Assembly: GCF_029223185.1 (NCBI RefSeq)
Contig: NZ_JARHUG010000023.1
Span: 1 to 64,000, forward strand
Source: Aliiglaciecola sp. CAU 1673
GTDB taxonomy: Bacteria; Pseudomonadota; Gammaproteobacteria; Enterobacterales; Alteromonadaceae
Length of the DNA stretch: 64,000 nt
Direction of reading: 5' to 3'
Numbering within the stretch: position 1 is the first letter of the stretch; every line of letters begins with the position of its first letter. A program made the translations under genes and the position numbers. Below the pieces are notes generated by a model. It had not been told where the DNA came from. It did not search any database and saw only the letters and a program-made list of their open reading frames with translations. This document shows, one piece after another, positions 42,266 through 50,141 of the stretch.

Positions 42266-42433
42266 GGGCTGCGCAAGAATACTGCTCAAACCAGGCCATG
42301 AGCCGATTAACTTGGCCCTGTACTGCTGTTGCATCCCTGTTGAATTGCCGCAGGAGTTAAAGACGCTCGGCCATTGGCCAACTTAGCTTGATCTGTAAGA
42401 AGTTATAGTCTGAGTGCAAGGTTAAGAAACAGT

Positions 42434-42667
42434 ATGGCTACCCTGAAAATCGCCATCCCCGATGAACTTCAAAACTGGATTGACCATCAGGTCGAAAGTG
42501 CTCTTTTTGCCAATGCCAGCGATTACATTGGCGAGCTTATTCGTTCGCACAAAGCCGAAGTCGAAGCCATTCGCCTGGCTTTAGTTGAAGGGGAAATCAG
42601 CGGGGAAAGCGAATTGTCCGTCAGCGACATTATCAAACAGCAAAAGAAACCTACGGGCAATAATTAG
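42434..42667 (+). CDS. parD: ParD-like antitoxin, orphan
   Basis: A 77-residue protein with the ParD ribbon-helix-helix pattern: MATLKIAIPDELQNWIDHQVESALFANASDYIGELIRSHK, followed by the helical tail that binds and neutralises ParE. The normal partner parE would follow within a few bases, but the next 130 bp carry only a SoxR-type promoter and no ParE-like frame on either strand. It may be an orphan regulator or relic. Weak Shine-Dalgarno (AAGG at -14). Confidence 0.78.
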   Translation: MATLKIAIPDELQNWIDHQVESALFANASDYIGELIRSHKAEVEAIRLALVEGEISGESELSVSDIIKQQKKPTGNN

Positions 42668-42724
42668 CTACCGCCTTTTCAATAATGCGGTACAAAATTA
42701 TTTTGCTATTCGTTCTTAATACCG

Positions 42725-42756
42725 CTTTACCTCAACTTTACTTGAGGTTTTATCCT
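42725..42756 (+). promoter_or_regulatory. SoxR box within overlong-spacer promoter
   Basis: CCTCAACTTTACTTGAGG (42730-42747) matches the SoxR box of E. coli soxS (CCTCAAGTTAACTTGAGG) at 16 of 18 positions. It is framed by CTTTAC (-35) and TATCCT (-10) with a 20-bp spacer (19 if -35 is TTTACC), the long spacing that MerR-family activators correct. The flanks, CGCTTTAC and CCCCA, also resemble soxS. It ends 42 bp before the glyoxalase-fold gene. Confidence 0.75.
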
Positions 42757-42798
42757 GCCCCACATCTTCCAACCAAAGAATATGAGACAGGAGACACA

Positions 42799-43179
42799 AT
42801 GAACCTAAACCAAATCACCTTGCCGGTAAACGATATGCAGGCCGCAGTGGATTTTTACCTCAAACTGGGCATGACCCAGATAGTGGATACCCCGCACTAC
42901 GCCAGGTTCAGCTGCCCAGAGGGCGACAGCACCTTTTCCCTGAGCCTGCAGGCCGAGCCCGTGCAAAGCTCGGCGGTGATCTACTTTGAAAGTGAGCAGC
43001 TCGATCAGCAGGTGAGCGAGCTGACAAAACGCGGCATCGCTTTTGACCAGATACCGCAAGATATGCCTTATCTTTGGCGCGAGGCCGTTCTGCATGACCC
43101 CAGCGGCAATAAGATAAAGCTGTTTTACGCCGGTGAAAATCGCCATAACCCACCCTGGCGGGTGACCAACCGCCGCTAG
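42799..43179 (+). CDS. Glyoxalase/bleomycin-resistance-fold (VOC) protein, SoxR-linked
   Basis: A 126-residue vicinal-oxygen-chelate protein: NQITLPVNDMQAAVDFYLKLGM at the N-terminus, RFSCPEGDSTFSL, and the closing LWREAVLHDPSGNKIKLFYAGENR. These small VOC proteins include glyoxalases, dioxygenases and antibiotic-binding proteins. The start at 42799 follows ACAGGAGA; the longer open frame would begin upstream of the SoxR promoter and is rejected. Control by SoxR suggests a role against redox-cycling compounds, perhaps phenazine- or quinone-like. Metal ligands (His/Glu) are few and function is not assigned. Confidence 0.8.
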   Translation: MNLNQITLPVNDMQAAVDFYLKLGMTQIVDTPHYARFSCPEGDSTFSLSLQAEPVQSSAVIYFESEQLDQQVSELTKRGIAFDQIPQDMPYLWREAVLHDPSGNKIKLFYAGENRHNPPWRVTNRR

Positions 43180-43278
43180 TCAGTTGAAGAATCGAATGGC
43201 CCGGGTTTGCAGAGAATTTCCGCAAAAAATGTCAGCCCTGTATACTTGGCCCATTCTTGTTTCGATTTTGAACTTTCC

Positions 43279-43755
43279 ATGCTTTTAAACGACGTATTCC
43301 GCCGCCTGCGCTTTGCGCTGAGTCTCGACAACAGCGCCACCATCGCCATTCTCAAACTGGTGGATTATGACCTCGAAGAAGCCTATCTGATGGATATGAT
43401 GAAAAAAGAAGACGAGCCGGGTTTTTTGCCCTGTCGAGACAAGGTCCTTGGCCTGTTTTTGGATGGGCTGATTATCAAAAAGCGTGGTAAGCAGGAAGGG
43501 GCAGAGCCCCAGCCGCTTAAGGCGGGCGAGCGCCTCAGCAATAACGACATTCTGCGCAAAATCAAAATCGCCATGAGCTACCAGCAAGAGGATATGCTCA
43601 ATATCCTGCGCGCCGCCGGCTTCCCCATGGGCAAAAGCGAGCTTTCGGCCCTGTTCAGAAAATCCGATCACCGCAGCTACCGCCCCTGCGGCGATCAGCT
43701 GTTGCGTAATTTCCTCAACGGCATGGTCAAGGTACATCGCCCCGATGTGAAGTAG
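43279..43755 (+). CDS. yehS: DUF1456 / YehS family protein
   Basis: A 158-residue protein with two tandem DUF1456 repeats: MLLNDVFRRLRFALSLDN ... EDEPGFLPCRDKVLGLFLDGLIIKKRGK and LSNNDILRKIKIAMSYQQEDMLNILRAAGF ... SDHRSYRPCGDQLLRNFLNGM. Similar in length and layout to E. coli YehS. Function unknown; cytosolic. The ATG at 43279 matches the family start. It converges with the HNH gene with only 2 bp between. Confidence 0.88.
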   Translation: MLLNDVFRRLRFALSLDNSATIAILKLVDYDLEEAYLMDMMKKEDEPGFLPCRDKVLGLFLDGLIIKKRGKQEGAEPQPLKAGERLSNNDILRKIKIAMSYQQEDMLNILRAAGFPMGKSELSALFRKSDHRSYRPCGDQLLRNFLNGMVKVHRPDVK

Positions 43756-43757
43756 GG

Positions 43758-44777
43758 CTATTGCCCTGCTGTCATAAACTCGTTCTTCGCGACCCAGAGT
43801 TTGGCGCCAGTGCTACTGGCAACACTGTAGGCCCAATTAGAAACAGCCAGGGATTTTTGTTCATCACAGTAGAAGTAGCCGCCAAGCTCCGCAGAGAGTG
43901 TTTTCGCATGGACAATCAGATTCTGCTCATGCCATTTTTCCCTGTGCTTTAACGCTGCCAGGTGGTCTCGCTTACTGTTGTTACAAGTTCCGTGGGCAGC
44001 CACAAAGTTGTGGCCGAGGTCTGTTGAGTAGCGGGAAAAAGGAATAAAGTGGTCAATAGCCACTTTTTCCTCTTTCATCGGCTTTTGACAATAGATGCAG
44101 ATGTTGTTCTGGATATCCACAAGGATGGGCTTGGCCCGGTTTAGTGCATTGCGATCCACACCAAACAGGAAATCCTGCAACTGACTCTGCTGGCCAATCA
44201 GATCCTGATTAAATTTGATGCTTTGGATTTTCTGCAGCCAGGCATTTCTGGCCAGATACACCACAAGGTCATAGAAACGCCTGAAGCAATGGGCAATACC
44301 CGCACTAAGCTTAATATGATTTTTCCCTTTGATATGGGGGTACAGAAAGCATTCCTCCTGCTTTGACAGGATCTGTAACCGCCATAAGGGGCCTTCTTTC
44401 AATGTACTCAAAGTAGCCCGGTAAATCTGCGGCCAGGACGGGCTTTCTTTGAGTTGGCGAATATTCCTGATGCCTGCCAGCTGGCACTGGTAGAGCATAC
44501 TGATCACCTTGGACTGCTTACCGGCGTTTTGCAGTAATAAGGCTTCCTCACCAACGCCAACTGCAGAAAAGGGCATGGCATGTTGCCAGTAAAGCAGGAT
44601 AAATTTATCAACGAGCGTATCGAGTTCGACTGTCAGCTCAGCACTCTCATCTTCCATCGGTTGTTCGATACAAACATCGGCCAGTGCATGCAACAGCGCA
44701 TACTTGTACGTGGCGCTAAAATCTCCCTCGACCAGCAGGCGCTGAATATAGGCAATAAAGGCGATTTGCTGCTGCAT
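43758..44777 (-). CDS. HNH endonuclease
   Basis: A 339-residue protein, mostly helical in the first 220 residues (unrecognised), with a C-terminal HNH nuclease domain: ICIYCQKPMKEEKVAIDHFIPFSRYS and AAHGTCNNSKRDHLAALKHR. The CxxC zinc ribbon, DHFIP His-metal finger and late Asn/His (CNNSK) are intact. The ATG at 44777 follows AGGAAAG and begins 13 bp after the methyltransferase gene's stop, so they are probably co-transcribed. Phage restriction or repair is possible; target unknown. Confidence 0.8.
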   Translation of the reverse strand: MQQQIAFIAYIQRLLVEGDFSATYKYALLHALADVCIEQPMEDESAELTVELDTLVDKFILLYWQHAMPFSAVGVGEEALLLQNAGKQSKVISMLYQCQLAGIRNIRQLKESPSWPQIYRATLSTLKEGPLWRLQILSKQEECFLYPHIKGKNHIKLSAGIAHCFRRFYDLVVYLARNAWLQKIQSIKFNQDLIGQQSQLQDFLFGVDRNALNRAKPILVDIQNNICIYCQKPMKEEKVAIDHFIPFSRYSTDLGHNFVAAHGTCNNSKRDHLAALKHREKWHEQNLIVHAKTLSAELGGYFYCDEQKSLAVSNWAYSVASSTGAKLWVAKNEFMTAGQ

Positions 44778-44790
44778 TAATTTCACTTTC

Positions 44791-45372
44791 CTATGCCCTT
44801 TTTCTGAGAATGGCATTGAGCCATGGTTCCTGTTCCCTGCCCTGCCGTAAGTCGGCCGTTTTCCAACGGTCGCATATTTCCAACGGTGTTGATGCTAATA
44901 CCTGGGCCAATCCGTGCTCGGTTAGGTCGGTAAAAAGACGATTTCCTCTCTGCACTTCGCCTTCACCATATTTAAAAGAGCAGTAGAAAAGGCCATTTTG
45001 GGATAGCTGAGATGCTAAATGGTTAAAGGTTTGCGCAAGCTTGGCGACTGGAACATGGAGTAAGGACGCACAGGCCCAGATGGCATCCAAAGGCTGCTTA
45101 GCCTGATAGGCGTCGAAAGTACTGAGCTCTATATCCAGTCCGGTAAACTCCCTGGCCATCCCGACTAAAGCAGGACTGGCATCAAAGGCACTGACCACAA
45201 AACCCTGCTCAGAAAAATACTTGGCATCCCGCCCAGACCCGCAACCCGCATCAAGAATATGGGCACCAGGGGCAAGCAAGGGCAAAAAGCGCTGATACAG
45301 CGGCTGCATGTCCACCGACTGGGTGTCTTGGAAGAACTGCGTGGCGTGTATTTGGTAAAAGCTATCTTTCAT
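44791..45372 (-). CDS. Class I SAM-dependent methyltransferase
   Basis: A 193-residue small methyltransferase with motif I LDAGCGSGRDAKYFSEQG, motif II-like FDASPALVGMAREFTGLDIE, and DAIWACASLLHVP. No DPPY/NPPY or PCQ motif is present, so it is not an evident DNA adenine or cytosine methylase; its nearest look is the small-molecule/TehB-like group. Start at MKDSFYQIH (45372) is favoured over TTG at 45390. It lies between HNH and DUF3883 genes on the same strand, all probably one operon. Confidence 0.78.
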   Translation of the reverse strand: MKDSFYQIHATQFFQDTQSVDMQPLYQRFLPLLAPGAHILDAGCGSGRDAKYFSEQGFVVSAFDASPALVGMAREFTGLDIELSTFDAYQAKQPLDAIWACASLLHVPVAKLAQTFNHLASQLSQNGLFYCSFKYGEGEVQRGNRLFTDLTEHGLAQVLASTPLEICDRWKTADLRQGREQEPWLNAILRKRA

Positions 45373-45397
45373 GCTCAAGTCTCTGGGCAAAATCTGC

Positions 45398-46255
45398 TTA
45401 TCGGAAGCTGCAAACGAAGCTAACTGGGTCCAATGTGCAGTGCTTTTTCAGATCGCCTTGTAAAGAGAACATTTTGGGCAACTTTTTAAACTCGAATAAC
45501 CGGTAGAGGTAGAACTGCTCTGGTTTAGCTTCGGCAAATCTAACTTCGTTTCGGGACGCGAAAAACGGTGTTTCCTTGGCAAAAGCGGTTGTCTTAACTT
45601 CAATAAAACGTTCTTTGCCGTTTTCTTCAAAAGAAAGAATGTCATAACCCAGACCATCCCCTTGAGTTTGGGACACATGTTCAATCTTATTTGCCAGGTT
45701 TTTCTTACCCGCCATTGTTAGCCGATATTCTTCAAATTCCAGAACAAGTTGCTCACCGGCCAAACCTAATAAAGCATTGCAGGCTTCTCTTGCAACATAG
45801 TCACGCTTAACTGCTGTGTTAGTGACAGCACTGTAAGTTCTTGGATTCTCACTGACCCTATTCTTCGGTGACTTTGGTGGCTCAACCAGCAAACGTGAGA
45901 AATCTCTCACCTCAGGTAACACGGCGGGTTGGGTAACTGCAGCCATACTGAACTGATCAAACTCGGGATGTTGACTAATCCAGTTTTCAACAAAGTCAGC
46001 TAAAGCCTGCTGATAATTATTGCGTGGTTTGTAGCCAGGTATCCAGAAACAGCCCAACTTCTGTAGCACCGCGCTAATATTCTGATGCTTCAATTCTACA
46101 GCCGCATCACTGCGATTATTCAGCTTTGCTAGCAGGCCTTTGCGATGCTCTGTTTTACTGTATTTCTGACCCGCCAGTTCAAGCATCAGCATGCGCATGT
46201 AATCAGCTACTGTCGCAGCGATCTCTTCCGCACTCCAGCTCTCAGGTCTTGCCAT
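45398..46255 (-). CDS. DUF3883 domain nuclease-like protein
   Basis: A 285-residue protein. The C-terminal DUF3883 domain (about 180-285) carries the PD-(D/E)xK-like catalytic pattern GDGLGYDILSFEENGKERFIEVKTTAF, with D, E and K in proper order. The N-terminal part (helical, MARPESWSAEEIAATVADYMRMLMLELAGQKYSKTEHRK) resembles HTH-like modules of restriction or mobile-element proteins. AAGGAAG precedes the ATG at 46255. DUF3883 proteins are common in defence islands next to nucleases and helicases. It heads the leftward trio with the methyltransferase and HNH genes. Codon use looks AT-richer than the flanks. Confidence 0.8.
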   Translation of the reverse strand: MARPESWSAEEIAATVADYMRMLMLELAGQKYSKTEHRKGLLAKLNNRSDAAVELKHQNISAVLQKLGCFWIPGYKPRNNYQQALADFVENWISQHPEFDQFSMAAVTQPAVLPEVRDFSRLLVEPPKSPKNRVSENPRTYSAVTNTAVKRDYVAREACNALLGLAGEQLVLEFEEYRLTMAGKKNLANKIEHVSQTQGDGLGYDILSFEENGKERFIEVKTTAFAKETPFFASRNEVRFAEAKPEQFYLYRLFEFKKLPKMFSLQGDLKKHCTLDPVSFVCSFR

Positions 46256-46446
46256 ATGACTTCCTTGCCTGTTGATGTTTAAGACTTGGTATGAGCTGAA
46301 GCATACGACAACTGTAAAGTCTTTAAAATACAAAGAGGTGGGCTAGAAATTAAAGCTAGCGCCTCCATGTGAAGTCCAAAAATTGTTATTCCCAGCGGCG
46401 ACCACCCTGAGTAAACTTGCCGTTTTAAGTTTCAGGGACGAGTAGT

Positions 46447-47349
46447 ATGTTTGAGCTAGGATCTTCGGTGATCGCGCTGGCAATATTGCTTTCAGGCATG
46501 GGCGCCACATTAGTGCCTATGTTTTTCTTGCTCAAGCGACGTGAACAGACGGTAAAACTACCTATTGATAGGGAACAATTGCTGCGTCTGCCAGGCTATG
46601 GGCTTCAAAAGGAAATTATCGACAAACAGTTTGAATTGCTAGGCAGTATGCTAATTGGCATGTGCTTAGTTATTTCTCCCTTTGCCTATTACTCTATCCA
46701 TGCCTTTGTTTCCCTCGGTAGTATCCCGTATCTACCTGTATTTCTTGTCGTTGTCGGAATAGTCTATGGCATTTGGAAAACTATAAAAAACTTCAATCAT
46801 CTCACCAGATTGCGGCTTGGTCACACAGCGGAGTTGGCAACGGCTGGGGAACTGATCCAACTGCAGGCTTTTGGCTATCAGGTATTCCACGATATCCAGG
46901 CAGAAAAATTCAATATTGATCATTTGGCGATAGGACCTAATGGTGTGTTCGCCATTGAGACGAAGGGTAGGCATAAGCGCCATGCTGACTCTTCCAATGG
47001 TAAAGATCGTGCTAATGGTATTAAGAGCCACGAACTGATCTTTAAAGACGGCAAATTACATTTTCCATCCTGGCAAGAAATTGAACCCATCCAACAGGCA
47101 GAGCGACAAGCAAAGTGGGTAACTCAATGGTTGACGAAAGCATGCGGATTTGAAATTAGTGCAGTTCCAGTGCTGGTCTTCCCTGGTTGGTTTGTGAAAC
47201 TGCAATCCCGCGTGCCCTTCCCGATCCTAAACCACAAGATGATAGTTAGCACTTTGCCTAAAAATGGTAATTCCCAGTTTACTCAAGAACAAATCAACGT
47301 CATTAGTTGGCAAGTGGCTCAAAGGTCAATTCAGGGCAAAAGAGACTAG
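46447..47349 (+). CDS. NERD-domain membrane protein
   Basis: A 300-residue protein with three hydrophobic segments (about 6-29, 64-90 and 94-110) and a cytoplasmic NERD domain (about 125-240): GELIQLQAFGYQVFHDIQ, FNIDHLAIGPNGVFAIETKGRHKR, and a later Gln-rich helix. NERD is a nuclease-related fold of the PD-(D/E)xK class with D-x-n-E-x-K core; here D (NIDHL), E and K (IETKG) are all present. Divergent from DUF3883 gene, so the two nuclease-like genes share a 190-bp intergenic region. Function unknown. Confidence 0.8.
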   Translation: MFELGSSVIALAILLSGMGATLVPMFFLLKRREQTVKLPIDREQLLRLPGYGLQKEIIDKQFELLGSMLIGMCLVISPFAYYSIHAFVSLGSIPYLPVFLVVVGIVYGIWKTIKNFNHLTRLRLGHTAELATAGELIQLQAFGYQVFHDIQAEKFNIDHLAIGPNGVFAIETKGRHKRHADSSNGKDRANGIKSHELIFKDGKLHFPSWQEIEPIQQAERQAKWVTQWLTKACGFEISAVPVLVFPGWFVKLQSRVPFPILNHKMIVSTLPKNGNSQFTQEQINVISWQVAQRSIQGKRD

Positions 47350-47540
47350 CAATACTTCTTGTACATGGTGACTGACAATCTAACCGCAGATTCTGCATTT
47401 CCCCAGCCCCCCGACTATCCTCCCAAGCAGCAAAAGGCTGGATATAGATAAGCCTATTGGGCCTCGTTCCTGACAAAAGTCAGGCGGTGGATGCCGATTG
47501 AGGAGGCATAAAAGCGTGGGTTATCAGCTAAGCTCACAGC

Positions 47541-47930
47541 ATGAACAGTTCATCACAACGCCCTTTCTTACGTGTTTTTTATGATGCGGCTTGCCCGCGC
47601 TGCAGGAGGGATAGGGCCTGGTATGAACAGCGGGTGGATGAGGGTGAAAACATCCTGTGGGTGGATATCAATGGCCGTGAGCAGGAGCTAAAGGCACTGG
47701 GTATCGATCCAAAGCGGGCATTGCTGGAACTGCATGTTGAGGAGCAGCAGGGGCAGGTCCGCCATGGGATTAGCGCCTATCAACTGCTGTTCAGCCGCTT
47801 ACCGCGCTATCGGTGGCTGGCCTGGGTTATCGGCTTGCCGCTGATTAAACCGCTACTGTCTTATCTGTATCGTTGGTGGGTGCGAAGGCGGCTTCAGCGG
47901 CAGGGGCGCTTACCCACTGATCCCCTCTAA
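47541..47930 (+). CDS. DCC family thiol-disulfide protein (DUF393)
   Basis: A 129-residue protein opening with the DCC signature FYDAACPRCRRDRAWYEQR (Asp-x-x-Cys-x-x-Cys), with a later RHGISAYQLLFSRLPRYRWLAWVIGLPLIKPL and a basic tail RWWVRRRLQRQGR. DUF393 proteins are thioredoxin-fold, membrane-associated and linked to redox functions. The preceding ribosome site is weak. The gene is solitary; function unknown. Confidence 0.8.
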   Translation: MNSSSQRPFLRVFYDAACPRCRRDRAWYEQRVDEGENILWVDINGREQELKALGIDPKRALLELHVEEQQGQVRHGISAYQLLFSRLPRYRWLAWVIGLPLIKPLLSYLYRWWVRRRLQRQGRLPTDPL

Positions 47931-47978
47931 GCATTAGCCACTTTTTTGGAGCTTATGGCGTTGTCGCCTGGCCCCAGC

Positions 47979-49046
47979 TTATGCATGCCCCTTAATCACT
48001 CGGTGCACAAAAGCCAGCTTTTCAATGATGGTGGGGGACAGCACAAAGGGGTAAATATGGCTGTGGCCCATACTGCGGTTCAAACTGTTTAAGGCATAGG
48101 TCAGGGGCAGCCAATGGTCGATAATGGCCTGGAAATTGGCCTGGGTGTAAGGGTTAGCATCCACATCCATTTTATAGCACTGGTCGTTGGCGGCGCGGGG
48201 GCGGGTGTGCAGGTTAAACTGGTAGGCCGTTTCAAGGGTGTCCACTATATGCAGATAATGGGCCCAGCTTTCGGCCCAATCCTCCCAGGGGTGGCTGCTG
48301 GCATAACTGCTGACGTAATTGTCGGGCCAGTTTGCCGGTGGTCCTTGCTGGTAATGTTGATTAAGCGCATCCGTATAGTTTGCAGACTCATCGCCAAACA
48401 GCGCCCGGTATTGCTGCAGGAGAGGGCCGTTGGCAATCAGGCGGTCCCAGTAATAGTGGCCGGACTCATGGCGAAAATGGCCCAAAATGGTGCGATAGGG
48501 CTCTGCCATCTGGCTACGCATGCGCTCTCGCTGAACAGGATCGGCTTCGGCCAGGTTTATGGTGATATGCCCCTGGTCATGACCTGTTTTCACCCGGTTA
48601 CGCTCGGAAAATTCACAGGGGGCGTCGCTCAGGAAGGAAAATGACAACCCTTTTTCCTTGTCCTGCTCTTTGGATACCAGCGGCAACTGCAATTGCATCA
48701 GGCTATAGACCAAGCGCCGTTTTTCTTTCTCCATGATCTGCCACAGCGCCTGGTTGCCCTCGACGCTGAGGTTGGGAATAGTGTGGTTTAAACGACAGGC
48801 CCGGCAATAGTTCTGCTGGTCGGTTTCGGCCACCAGCCAGTTGCACACCTGATATTGCTGGTAGTTTGCACATTTCTTAAAGCGGGTCTGGGTACCCGGA
48901 ACGGCAAAGTATGCGTTTGCATCGGCGTTGATGGCGATCAGCGACATCTGCCCGGGAACAAAGCCCAACGCATGGCCACACTGGGTGCAGCTGACATTCT
49001 CAAAATACAACAGATTACCGCACACCGAGCAATTAAACAGACGCAT
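47979..49046 (-). CDS. Putative zinc metallopeptidase (rubredoxin-like N-terminus)
   Basis: A 355-residue cytosolic protein with two zinc-ribbon-like Cys pairs at the N-terminus (CSVCGNLLYFENVSCTQCG) and further pairs at about 60-90 (KKCANYQQYQVC ... YCRACRLNH), and a gluzincin motif HFRHESGHYYWDRL near the middle, with additional helix-bound acids (DWAESWAHYLHI). Matches the putative zinc-binding metallopeptidase family (Peptidase_Mx type). Start at MRLFNCSVC (49046) is favoured over GTG at 49058. Substrate unknown. Confidence 0.8.
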   Translation of the reverse strand: MRLFNCSVCGNLLYFENVSCTQCGHALGFVPGQMSLIAINADANAYFAVPGTQTRFKKCANYQQYQVCNWLVAETDQQNYCRACRLNHTIPNLSVEGNQALWQIMEKEKRRLVYSLMQLQLPLVSKEQDKEKGLSFSFLSDAPCEFSERNRVKTGHDQGHITINLAEADPVQRERMRSQMAEPYRTILGHFRHESGHYYWDRLIANGPLLQQYRALFGDESANYTDALNQHYQQGPPANWPDNYVSSYASSHPWEDWAESWAHYLHIVDTLETAYQFNLHTRPRAANDQCYKMDVDANPYTQANFQAIIDHWLPLTYALNSLNRSMGHSHIYPFVLSPTIIEKLAFVHRVIKGHA

Positions 49047-49254
49047 GAAGGCTGGCACAAAAATAAAGGGTTAGGCCATTATGGGTAGTGAAGCCGCCCG
49101 GTGCAATCTGACTCAAGTACTCATATCCGAATCGTTGCCCACGGCTGTGTCGATTCTGATTATTCCCGGCGGTTACTTGCGCTGAGCCATAGCCTGGTAT
49201 GGCGGCAGCGCACGCCATTTGACGTATCCCCTAACAATTTCCAAGCAAACCAAT

Positions 49255-49283
49255 TTGGACTTGGCGTCGTATTTGATTAGGCT
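49255..49283 (+). promoter_or_regulatory. Candidate promoter of yebE-like gene
   Basis: TTGGAC (49255), 17-bp spacer, TAGGCT (49278), 35 bp before the ATG. Prediction by eye. Confidence 0.35.
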
Positions 49284-49317
49284 AAATCCAGACATTTCAA
49301 AATCTTAGGAGTGCTCT

Positions 49318-50055
49318 ATGAGCTTTAAGCTGATTGATCAGTTACTGAAATCAGGGGCTGTGGATAGCTTTACCGGTCAGGGACGCGCCGCTGGCGGTAC
49401 ATCTCAGCCGACAACTTCTTCAGCTGATTCGCTGGTTTCCAGCCTGTCGGGTATGCTTTCCGGGCGCGGCGGCGCAGCGCTTGCCGGTGGCGCGCTGGGA
49501 TTGCTGCTCGGTAGCAAAAAGGGCCGCAAGCTCGGCGGTAAGGTGTTGACCTATGGCGGGCTGGCCGCTTTGGGCGTGGTGGCATACAAAGCCTATGGCA
49601 ACTGGCAGCAGAGACAGGCTGATGGCCGCCTGCATCCAGGCGCGGTGCAGGCCGAGCCACAAACCATCGATCGCCTGCCACCGCCTCAAGCCGAAGAGCA
49701 TGGCCGGGCCATTCTGTCGGCGGTGATTGCGGCGGCCAAGGCCGACGGCCATATTGATGCGCGGGAAACCGCCTTGATCGACCAGGAAGTCGCCAAATTC
49801 ACCCGCGACCAGGCCTTTTTGCAATGGGTAGACAATGAGCTGAAATCACCGCTGGAGCCGGCCCGAATTGCCGCCCAGGCAAGCACGCCTGAACTGGCTG
49901 CTGAAATCTATCTGGCCAGTTTGCTGGTGGTCGATGAAGAAAGCTTTATGGAGCGCAGCTATCTGGAAGAGCTTGCCCGTCAACTGGGTCTGGCCCCGGA
50001 TTTGGTGCAGGAACTTAAGGCCCAGGCCCTTCAGGCGGAACAGCTTTGTCAGTAG
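49318..50055 (+). CDS. yebE: DUF533 / YebE-like TerB-fold protein
   Basis: A 245-residue protein: Gly-rich and hydrophobic stretch (about 45-95, GGAALAGGALGLLLGSKKGRKLGGKVLTYGGLAALGVVAYKAY) then a TerB-like helical domain (about 125-235: AILSAVIAAAKADGHIDARETALIDQEV, ... LASLLVVDEESFMERSYLEELARQLGL). Close to E. coli YebE (DUF533), a SoxRS/Rcs-type stress gene of unknown function. The AUG follows TTAGGAGTGCTCT. The gene stands alone behind its own candidate promoter. Confidence 0.82.
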   Translation: MSFKLIDQLLKSGAVDSFTGQGRAAGGTSQPTTSSADSLVSSLSGMLSGRGGAALAGGALGLLLGSKKGRKLGGKVLTYGGLAALGVVAYKAYGNWQQRQADGRLHPGAVQAEPQTIDRLPPPQAEEHGRAILSAVIAAAKADGHIDARETALIDQEVAKFTRDQAFLQWVDNELKSPLEPARIAAQASTPELAAEIYLASLLVVDEESFMERSYLEELARQLGLAPDLVQELKAQALQAEQLCQ

Positions 50056-50104
50056 TGCCAGGCCCCGGGATTTTACTTGCGAATAGCTGATAAACGCTAT
50101 TTTG

Positions 50105-50132
50105 GGTGCCGCCTGTGCCAACAGGCGGCACC
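50105..50132. terminator. Terminator between yebE-like and TonB receptor genes
   Basis: GGTGCCGCCTGT (50105) and ACAGGCGGCACC (50121) with loop GCCA: an exact 12-bp stem 50 bp after the yebE-like stop and 10 bp from the receptor stop. Bidirectional use is likely, though U-tracts are weak. Confidence 0.65.
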
Positions 50133-50141
50133 TTCCTTCAC

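Noticed and set aside
42668-42798. ParE remnant after parD
   Set aside because: The stretch contains the SoxR-type promoter and no ParE-like codons in any frame.
44791-45372. Methyltransferase as the modification enzyme of a restriction system
   Set aside because: No DPPY, NPPY or PCQ motif and no target-recognition domain; it looks like a small-molecule methyltransferase.
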